The notes under the pieces: model-generated
Told to the model about the DNA's origin: nothing
Database searches by the model: none
Seen by the model: the letters and a program-made list of their open reading frames with translations, nothing else
Part shown: in pieces, positions 57,139-64,000 of the stretch
Numbering within the stretch: the first letter of the stretch is position 1
Layout of the letters: each line of letters begins with the position of its first letter
Source: Cliona cf. orientalis
Lineage: Eukaryota; Porifera; Demospongiae; Clionaida; Clionaidae
NCBI GenBank assembly: GCA_963930775.1
Contig: OZ005696.1
Coordinates: 4,154,001-4,218,000, forward strand
Direction of reading: 5' to 3'
DNA length: 64,000 nucleotides
Program-made: the position numbers and the translations under genes

Positions 57139-57212
57139 GGATCCAGCCGGGATTTGAACTCGGGACCTCCTGATTTCTAGTCAGACACTCTTACCACTGA
57201 GCTACTGGACCC
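57139..57212 (-). tRNA. tRNA-like sequence, copy 1 (anticodon loop CTAGAAA, AGA)
   Basis: Minus strand: acceptor GGGTCCA pairs with TGGATCC, with D-arm GCTC/GAGT, anticodon stem TCTGA/TCAGG and loop CTAGAAA. The T-arm loop is TTCAAAT, with one A-C mismatch in its stem. It has one extra base between acceptor and D stem. A T6 run lies a few bases past the 3' end, as for RNA polymerase III termination. AGA would be a serine anticodon, but the long variable arm of tRNA-Ser is absent. Confidence 0.5.
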
Positions 57213-57491
57213 AGGTGGCAGCGGAGTGTAGGAAGATGGCATTTCCGTAGGACCTCATTCAAATTCCGACTATGTATCTCTCTTCTCAAGGGGGTGGTGG
57301 GACTGAGCTGTGCTTGCTGCAGAACAGCAAGATGCACAACCGTGGCCGAAGCCCTCCAAGCAGTCCCTCTCAGTCATGGCCTGACTGGTGGCGTTGGTTA
57401 ATAATAGTAAGCTTATTACCAATGGCCTTGGTAAAGGCAGATGTGGAAACAGGCTAGAGAAGAGAGACACATTATCCCGGAAAAAATTCCA

Positions 57492-57564
57492 GGATCCAGC
57501 CGGGATTTGAACTCGGGACCTCCTGATTTCTAGTCAGACACTCTTACCACTGAGCTATGGACCC
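57492..57564 (-). tRNA. tRNA-like sequence, copy 2, 73 nt, best fold
   Basis: It is the same as copy 1 but without the extra base, so acceptor, TA, and D-arm spacing are canonical for a type I tRNA of 73 nucleotides. Internal A box (TAGCTCAGTGGTAAGAG) and B box (AGTTCAAATCCC) are intact. The T6 tract follows. The anticodon reads AGA with a short variable loop. It may be a functional tRNA-like gene or the head of a SINE. Confidence 0.55.
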
Positions 57565-57846
57565 AGGTGGCAGCGGAGTGTAGGAAGATGGCATTTCCGT
57601 AGGACCTCATTCAAATTCCGACTATGTATCTCTCTTCTCAAGGGGGTGGTGGGACTGAGCTGTGCTTGCTGCAGAACAGCAGCAAGATGCACAACCGTGG
57701 CCGAAGCCCTCCAAGCAGTCCCTCTCAGTCATGGCCTGACTGGTGGCGTTGGTTAATAATAGTAAGCTTATTACCAATGGCCTTGGTAAAGGCAGATGTG
57801 GAAACAGGCTAGAGAAGAGAGACACATTATCCCGGAAAAAATTCCA

Positions 57847-57920
57847 GGATCCAGCCGGGATTTGAACTCGGGACCTCCTGATTTCTAGTCAGACACTCTT
57901 ACCACTGAGCTACTGGACCC
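57847..57920 (-). tRNA. tRNA-like sequence, copy 3
   Basis: It is identical in design to copy 1, including the extra base after the acceptor stem. The repeat unit around it is cut off at about 57945. Confidence 0.5.
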
Positions 57921-58832
57921 AGGTGGCAGCGGAGTGTAGGAAGATGCAGCTGTGTAGCAAACCACCACAATATTGTTTAGCCTAGGTGCATGCACGAGGG
58001 TTACACTAATTTTCTTGTGTGTGTCTGTTGCTGTGCTAGCAGTTATATAATGTAGTTTGTATGTCCATAGATTATATACATTGTATTCCCCTATATAATC
58101 TATGGTACGTCCAAAATGAGGGGAGGAAAGTTTTTGTAAGCTTTTGTAGATATGTGAACTTCATTGAAAAGATTTCACTTGGGAGATGCATGTTATTTGC
58201 CTACGATAATGCTTCTAACTGATACATAATCCAGGGATGGAGAATTCATACATAGAATGTAGCTATGCCTCTAAATTAAAGGCTTGCATGCAGGAGCTCC
58301 TTCCACTATTTGAAGCCCAATATTTTGCTATTAGTACTCAATTCTTGTTTTTGCTTCGACTTCTTTATGCAGAGAGTACACACTTGATACAATGTCATAG
58401 AAGTTGTAGTGATGCAGTACGATGCTGGATAAGGTGTTGACTTTTAATTTGATTGGGTCAAAGAATTAACCAATGAGAATCAAACTGCTTTGCTCTCTTG
58501 TGCAGCACCATAATATTACCCTGGCATAATTTTTATCCTACTGTAGTGTCCCGGGAAAGTGCTCACTCCCAGATAAGCACCCATGTACCACTTGAATATA
58601 AAAGTCTGGGTGTTAGATTGAGATTGAACCCGGAATAATAATTATTAAATTTTATGGTTACGGAGTGAAACTTTGGTGATAGATAGGCCTTTCCTAGCTT
58701 TTCAAGATCTCATAATATCAGACCTGAAATATTTTCCCCAGCAAACAAAGTACTGGTAGCTATTGATCTAATTATGCAGACTTGTATGAAAAAGCATTGT
58801 TATACTTGGACCGATGTGTGTATCACCAGCTC

Positions 58833-60203
58833 CTAATGTACAATCCTCTTATTTTCAGGAAGTTCTGGGTGCCATATATCCATAATTAGTACAATTCTTG
58901 TCTCTTGACCTGTGTGTATGACTTCATGCTCCCATGAATCGTCGAACATTATCACTTTCCCTTCTGTCCATGTATGCCAGTCAGTTCCTACTCTGATTTT
59001 AGCTCCACCTGTGTGAATTAGACATAGATGCAAGCGTAGACGTTCATTTGAGGGTCCTGTGTGAGTGCGTATATGAGTTCCTGGTTGAATGGCAGAAAAC
59101 TTGATGCTAGTAAAACTCTGACCACATTTTTGAATATGTTGCATAGTTTTGGGGAAATATTGTGTATACTTAGTAAACCCGTAGCCTGATGATTTCAGTC
59201 TAAGTTCTGTCCACTCTCCACCTATGTGTAAATTTTCTGTTTCTCCTGTAAATAAATGGGGTTTCTCTTGGAGGTTAAATATCAGTTCAGACTTTATATC
59301 CTTGTAACCACCTTCTATCCGTGCTATGAATGGATAATCTTTTGTGTCATACCAAGGTTTAGATGTCAAGGTTGGCACATACCGAGAGACAGGTCTTTGT
59401 AGTGGATTACCCCATAGTCCTCTAGCTACAGCGTTTGACCAAAGTTTTCTTGCAAGTTGTTCCTTGTCAGCAAACATCAATGCTAAACCAAATTGATCAA
59501 CCACAAATAGATTATTTGGTAGCATAATAATTGCTTGACGGTATAGCTGCACCTTTTCCATATCTGATAGATCAAATTCATTTCGCTTGATGTTAAATGT
59601 GTTTAAGGCTGAGGTATCTTTTTGCATAGCCTTTTCAAGTAGCATAAGTAATTCCTGAACAGCAGCACTACCGTTATGACTAGATGAGCGATGTAGATGT
59701 TCATTCCCAATATTATAGACAACATTTTGAGGCACCTCAGCTGTAAAAGCGATCTTGTTGCAATCAATGAAAAAATTATCTTCAATTTTAAGTTTAGGCT
59801 GCACTGTTTGCCACGTAGATGTAAGATGCTTCAGAACCAGGGGGTGGAGTTGGGAGAAGCATGCATCACTTTGATACTGTGGCTCTAGTGATTTGCAGTA
59901 TTTCCGAAGTATTTTACAAGGATTATCTCCTTCTCTAACAACAAAATCAGCTTGCCCTGTAACAGCAATTTTAGAGATAACAGGCTTGAACTTTACTGCT
60001 GAGATGACGCATCTTTTATCGAATGGGCCAGTCGACAGAAGAAAGATGAAGGTGAAGAGGGATGAAATGGAAAAAGCAAACATCTTCTGCGATTTGGCTG
60101 CTCTATTTGGCTCAGACAACTTCAAATCCCATGCTGTACAAGAAGCCTCGAAATTCCTGTACCTCCCCACTTCTGCTGGATCATGTAAAAGGGGCGTGAC
60201 CAA
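58833..60203 (-). CDS. Aspartyl/asparaginyl beta-hydroxylase-like protein, intronless
   Basis: A single uninterrupted frame of 456 residues. A hydrophobic segment at about 41-60 (FAFSISSLFTFIFLLSTG) is either the membrane anchor of a type II protein from Met1 or, starting at Met41 (60083), a signal peptide. A TPR-like helical stretch lies around residues 200-270. The C-terminal domain carries the ASPH fold motifs: IQPGTHIRTHTGPSNERLRL with iron ligand His381, FDDSWEHEV with His426, and Arg436 ten residues later for 2-oxoglutarate. WHPEL closes it. The 45-residue His spacing and the His-to-Arg spacing agree with human ASPH as I recall it. ASPH hydroxylates Asp/Asn in EGF-like domains in the ER; the substrate here is unknown. 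Lack of introns, in a window where other genes have 5-26 exons, suggests a retrocopy origin or intron loss. The frame is intact. Confidence 0.88.
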   Translation of the reverse strand: MVTPLLHDPAEVGRYRNFEASCTAWDLKLSEPNRAAKSQKMFAFSISSLFTFIFLLSTGPFDKRCVISAVKFKPVISKIAVTGQADFVVREGDNPCKILRKYCKSLEPQYQSDACFSQLHPLVLKHLTSTWQTVQPKLKIEDNFFIDCNKIAFTAEVPQNVVYNIGNEHLHRSSSHNGSAAVQELLMLLEKAMQKDTSALNTFNIKRNEFDLSDMEKVQLYRQAIIMLPNNLFVVDQFGLALMFADKEQLARKLWSNAVARGLWGNPLQRPVSRYVPTLTSKPWYDTKDYPFIARIEGGYKDIKSELIFNLQEKPHLFTGETENLHIGGEWTELRLKSSGYGFTKYTQYFPKTMQHIQKCGQSFTSIKFSAIQPGTHIRTHTGPSNERLRLHLCLIHTGGAKIRVGTDWHTWTEGKVIMFDDSWEHEVIHTGQETRIVLIMDIWHPELPENKRIVH

Positions 60204-60271
60204 GAGTGCGCATGCAGTGGTTCATGATATTCATTGTCGTACACTGTTGTCTTGATCGCAAGAACCAAGGG
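60084..60271. promoter_or_regulatory. Bidirectional start region between hydroxylase-like gene and coiled-coil gene
   Basis: The two genes are head to head. If the hydroxylase starts at Met41 (60083) and the neighbour at 60272, 188 bases separate the starts. If Met1 (60203) is used, only 68 bases remain. One shared promoter is the simplest reading. Confidence 0.5.
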
Positions 60272-63200
60272 ATGTCGATGAGTAGTCCATCAGTAACTCA
60301 TGGTGGCCATGTCCAAAGTGGCACGCTCGCTTCACACAGTAAGCGGCAATTCGCTGAAAGCAACCCTCACACTCTAGTTGGTTTGCAAAAAGTGAAGGTT
60401 CAACTCGAAAAAGAAATCAACAAGCTAGACAAGCAACAAGCAACAGCAGTTTCTAATATTGCTAATCACCAGCAAGCAATGAAAATGACTTGGCGACGAC
60501 AGGAACAGCGGCGAATTACTGAAAGTCCCCTTCTCTCCCGATCTGTGCGGAACGTTGATCATGGTGAGGAATCCGGACCAAGACGTGGACTTTTTCATTC
60601 GAAAACGAAGCTTTATGTCAGAAATACACCGGATATCTATCACCCAGAAGCTGAAGGTAACGAAGGAACAGATCGTCTACGATCTGTCCAGATTTGCAGT
60701 CCTTGCAGCCCCGCCCACTATACAGCGTACAATAATATAGTGTACTTGACTATTGTTATTATAACTCTATGCTCTTAACTAGCTTGGCTGGAGGGACGCG
60801 AGGCGAAGGAACTCTTTCAAGGAAGACAGTTACCTAGTTCTTTAGCAAGCAGGCATTCAAGTTCTCCCTACATATCAAGCCCTTATAATTTCAGGTATCC
60901 AATTAGCTATAAGCTTAAGTACCGGTATCAAGGGCTTATAGACCCCTTGCCGGTATCTATGATTACTGCCTGTTACTGAAATTTTCATGGGGTCCAATTT
61001 TTGCAGTGTAATTTCCACAGATGTACACAATGATATTATATCATGCCTATTGTACACTGCATAATTGTACTTATTTTGCTGACAGTAGTTTATCCTCAAA
61101 AATTGGACCCCTTGAAAAATTCCCGCTGTACATGAATCTGTCTGGCACGTTCCTTGTATAGGAGTGATGACTTTCATGTTACAAAGTATTGATGTTAATA
61201 TGCCATAACTTTGACCTTGAAATGTTTTCAGCCATCATAAAACCATATATTGCAGGCGTGATGTCCATGCAGGCCAAGGTGCTGAAGCCAAACACAGGGG
61301 TGTAAGTCGGACTAGCTCCGATTGTGTTAGTACCCCACCACAAAGTAAATCCAAATCCTTGAAGTTACCACCCATTATAACATCATCGTCACAAGTAAGT
61401 ATTGAAATTGAACCATGATATTGATATCATGATAATTGAATGGGAGCAATCCGAGAACCAACTATGGAGAATTAAGTCATTGTAAGTATTGAAATTGAAC
61501 CATGATATTGATATCATGATAATTGAATGGGAGCAATCCGAGAACCAACTATGGAGAATTAAGTCATTGTATAATCAAGCATTGGAGACCAGATGCTTAC
61601 TAACTCAATTGAATACGCAAGTGATTAAGGATTATTTCAGGTTGTGCATGCATTTACTTCATGTTCTACGTACTGTGTGTGAACTAGCATGTGTATAAGC
61701 TGTAGCACTTGTATACTATCCCTAAGATTTTTTCATGGAAAGGATTTGAGTAGAGGTCAAACCCACACATTTGTATCTCCAGTGTGATGCTCTACCAGTT
61801 GAGCTATTCTTGGTGCCCATTATGTTAGATATCAGATTTCTCCCGTGAAACACCCCCTGGGTGAACCTGCGGCACTCAGCTAGATGCTCTAGCCATCAGG
61901 CCCAACTCATCAAACTTAATAATCATAAGCTGTAGCACTTGTATACAAACACTAACATTTTAGCACGCGTGTACCCTTCCTCCCCACCACCTTGCTCCCA
62001 GGAGCTTGGTAGCTCAACTGGTAGAGCATGACACCAGAGATGTGAGTGTGTGGGTTCAATCCCCACTATGGAGATCCGGATGGACCACTAAATTCACTGT
62101 AGATCTATTAGGGATAGCATACACAAAGCAATAGTGAAAAAGGATAAAGAAGCATGCTTGTGGCTAGGCAGTTCCTCTACAATCAATGCTTTCAGCCTGT
62201 CACTATCCACAGCAGCAGGAACTTAATATAATAGTGCCTATGACTCTGAGATACTAGTGAAGAGGAGACCCAACCTTGGATAAGATAATCTGTTTGTGTA
62301 ATAATAAAATTATGCCTCATCTCCCACATGTATCTATATAATATTATGCCAGGTTTCCTGGAGACTGTTCCACAACCAGCAATGGAAATAAAATAGCTAT
62401 TGCCATGTTTTCTCCTCAATCCTATCTGCCTGTACATGGGGTAATTATCCTTAGATTCTATTTGTATCAAAAACGGTGATCTGATTGGTCGAATTGCATA
62501 GAAAACTGCATAAGCTCTGCAGAAATGTAAAGCTCTGTGTAAAGTTTGTTCCTTATGGTTAGGGATGTTGCTACGTAGGTATAGGGTACCGTATGCTAGG
62601 CAGCAGTTTTTATGTCAAGCTTTTGGGGATTGTTGCTAGGGATCTAAACATAATAATAATAATTATTATTATTAGACACCGTTTATACGTGATTTATATA
62701 GAAGACCTCAGGGATCAATAAAACCCTCATAAACAATGTCTATCAATCATACAATTTTCCTCGTAGCTTCATGGGACATGATAGCTGGGCAAGAATTGTA
62801 CGCTGCAATATTATAATAATTTGCATATCAAATCCCTGAGTATATCAGCCCCCGGCCAGTTGTGTTTGGTTTGGTGCTATGAATCCTATGATAGTAATTC
62901 TACTCTTACAGCCTCAACTGATTACATCAAGCAACACAATGGATAAAAAGACCCTGCTAAAAGCATCAGCAATAATTGGTGGTGATCTATCAAGTCATAG
63001 CACTGGGTCCTTTAAAGGTTTTTATTCCAGTGATCAACCATTGTCTCCACCTATTCTTGTGTCGCCTATGCAACCTGAAAACAAGCAGCTACAAAGCCCC
63101 CTTGGCCTGCAGGATGTTGCTGACCCTGAAAATATGAGCAGGTATATAAAAATCAATTATTACCCCGCGCGCATGCGCAAGGGGTAATGTAATCGGTTTT

Positions 63201-64000
63201 GTCTGTCGTCGTCGTCTGTCGTTAGCACAAAAATCGCCAGATCTGGAGATCTAGGCGTCTGAGCGACTCGTAAATACAACATATCCATCAATATCGCCGA
63301 AAAACTGGCTTCGGTATGCTTCGAATCGTTTGGCAAGGCCCACGAGCGTTGCAAATACTGTATTTTGTTGGCCACGCCTATGGACACTGCCCACTGTGTG
63401 CTCTCTGCTCATGCGCACAACCTGGCACAAAATGTAGGTAAAGGTCGTCAACAGGATCGCTCTAGATGCTCTGACATCGACGCTGCAGCGCGCGCGGGGT
63501 ATGTGCTCTATAGAGCTCCAGTAATTGTAATGGTATCCATAGATGAAGGTTTTCTGATATCTATCTCAGTTTTGTGGCTGTACATCCAACTTTTCCCCCC
63601 ATTCTAATGCTGAATTTCATTTCATACTTCAAACATGAAAAGATCTAACCAGGGGAGATTATTATACCCCGTTAATCATGATCCAACAATGATATGCCAA
63701 CATATTATTACAGGAAACTTGGGTGAGGTTTTTTAATTGAATATAGATTGCCAAAGTCAAAAACTTGCCAATTTATGTGCGCCTAGCACATAGTATGGCG
63801 GGTGCAAGCAGACAGCCTATACTCAAATTTGAGCAAAATTAATCTGGTAAAGGTAGTAATGTTTATGTGTGCACGTTGCTAGTGCTCTGCCCATCACATA
63901 GTGTGGGCAGAAAAATGCCTACACCAAAAAAAAAAAAAAAAAAATTTGAGTACCATAACTGTAATCCTAAGGCATGAATAAAAATTGTTTCAGGTCAAAT
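60272..64000 (+). CDS. Unrecognised coiled-coil protein, 3' end beyond window
   Basis: Proposed exons: 60272-60656, 60783-60894, 61256-61394, 62912-63141, and probably one starting at 63994 after ttgtttcag. Phases agree (1, 2, 0, 2), giving about 289 residues so far. Residues about 30-75 form a likely coiled coil (LVGLQKVKVQLEKEINKL, then basic QEQRR). The rest is rich in Ser, Pro and Arg, with motifs such as SSPYISSPYNF, LKLPPIITSSSQ and QPLSPPILVSP, typical of disordered phospho-regulated regions. I do not recognise the family. The first donor is the least certain: 60563 would also keep phase 1. The acceptor of exon 3 could instead be 61232. An in-frame ATG at 60206 could extend the start. 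Confidence 0.6.
61395..61568 (+). repeat. Perfect 87-base tandem duplication starting at a splice donor
   Basis: 61395-61481 is repeated as 61482-61568. Each copy begins gtaagtattgaaattgaacc, which is the splice donor of the exon ending at 61394, and ends gaattaagtcatt. The intron therefore carries two identical donor-like sites 87 bases apart. Confidence 0.9.
61708..62125. repeat. Composite element with two opposed tRNA-like (SINE) heads
   Basis: A minus-strand tRNA-like unit at 61751-61818 (TAGCTCAACTGGTAGAGCAT, GGTTTGACC) faces a plus-strand unit at 62001-62078 (the same A box, GGTTCAATCCC B box). The outer flanks are inverted: tatactatccctaa on the left and ttagggatagcata on the right. 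It lies in an intron of the coiled-coil gene. Confidence 0.65.
63163..63525 (+). repeat. Dispersed repeat family C, best-preserved copy
   Basis: It runs from accccgcgcgcatgcgcaag through ttttgtctgtcgtcgtc, gagcgactcgtaaatac, cttcgaatcgtttggcaagg, ggccacgcctatgg, gctcatgcgcacaac and taggtaaaggtcgtcaacag to the tail gctctatagagctccag. It is GC-rich relative to the surroundings and non-coding. It sits directly after the exon ending at 63141. Confidence 0.8.
63929..63943 (+). repeat. A-rich homopolymer near right edge
   Basis: A run of about 18 A lies around 63927-63944, following a stretch with no features (63530-63926) other than AT-rich intron sequence. Confidence 0.6.

Larger units (their letters stand above)
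57093..57945 (-). repeat. Tandem array of a 353-355-base unit carrying a tRNA-like gene (2.4 copies)
   Basis: Unit 1 starts at 57093 (gaaacaggctagagaag), unit 2 at 57446 and a partial unit 3 at 57801, ending near 57945. The copies are almost identical. Unit 1 differs from unit 2 by a one-base deletion in the tRNA-like part and a three-base AGC insertion. It lies between the stop codons of CRK and the hydroxylase-like gene. Open frames of 60-67 residues on both strands are part of the repeat, not genes. Confidence 0.9.

Noticed and set aside
57270-57825. Repeated 60-67-residue frames, some with signal-peptide-like starts
   Set aside because: They are part of the 353-base tandem repeat and appear on both strands.
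57093-57945. CRISPR-like direct repeats
   Set aside because: Units are about 353 bases, near identical throughout, with no short repeat and unique spacers; the genome is eukaryotic.
58237-58440. 67-residue plus-strand frame between CRK and the hydroxylase gene
   Set aside because: Short, no motif, no splice context or conserved pattern.
60555-60740. Alternative frame of 61 residues (VTKEQIVYDLSRF) in the first exon of the coiled-coil gene
   Set aside because: It looks protein-like, but it does not connect in phase with both the ATG at 60272 and the exon at 60783; the chosen frame does.

Overview
This is eukaryotic, almost certainly animal, DNA. Genes are split into many short exons with GT..AG introns, and the products are animal signalling and chromatin proteins (TBC1D9, WDR5, PHF13/23, NCKAP1, CRK, an ASPH-type hydroxylase). 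One secreted protein mixes LDL-receptor class A, VWA and immunoglobulin domains. Compact genes, many introns of only 52-67 bases, long repeat-filled introns and divergence from vertebrate orthologues suggest an early-branching metazoan, most likely a sponge. The species cannot be read from the window.

Layout. Positions 1-2099 hold repeats and the upstream region of a TBC1D9-type Rab-GAP (+, 2100-9562, 21 coding exons). Tail to tail with it is WDR5 (-, 16562-10977, 10 exons). About 200 bases upstream of WDR5, on the same strand, a PHF13/PHF23-type PHD protein ends (-, 20031-16759, 5 exons). Facing away from it is NCKAP1 (+, 21853-31931, 26 exons). It runs tail to tail into a large secreted LDLa/VWA/Ig gene (-, 42041-32255, 18 exons). 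That gene shares a 435-base head-to-head interval with CRK (+, 42477-56532, 7 exons). After a tRNA-like tandem array comes an intronless aspartyl/asparaginyl beta-hydroxylase-like gene (-, 60203-58833), head to head with an unrecognised coiled-coil gene that runs off the right end (+, from 60272). Every multi-exon model was built by hand from splice sites and codon phase. In each complete model the exon lengths sum to a multiple of three with one open frame.

Function. NCKAP1 (WAVE complex) and CRK (SH2/SH3 adaptor) both act in adhesion-to-actin signalling, and the LDLa/VWA/Ig gene between them looks like an extracellular adhesion or recognition protein. WDR5 (H3K4 methyltransferase scaffold) and the PHF13/23-type protein (predicted H3K4me3 reader) are neighbours on one strand. 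These pairings are inference from position only.

Repeats fill the long introns and intergenic spaces: several MITE-like families with terminal inverted repeats, foldback elements, SINE-like dispersed repeats, tRNA-like units, a degenerate transposase fragment, and many long C/G homopolymers. The best candidate for something undescribed is the 1482-residue LDLa-VWA-Ig protein. It has two VWA modules, each followed by the same five-cysteine tail, and domain borders that are nearly all phase-1 introns.
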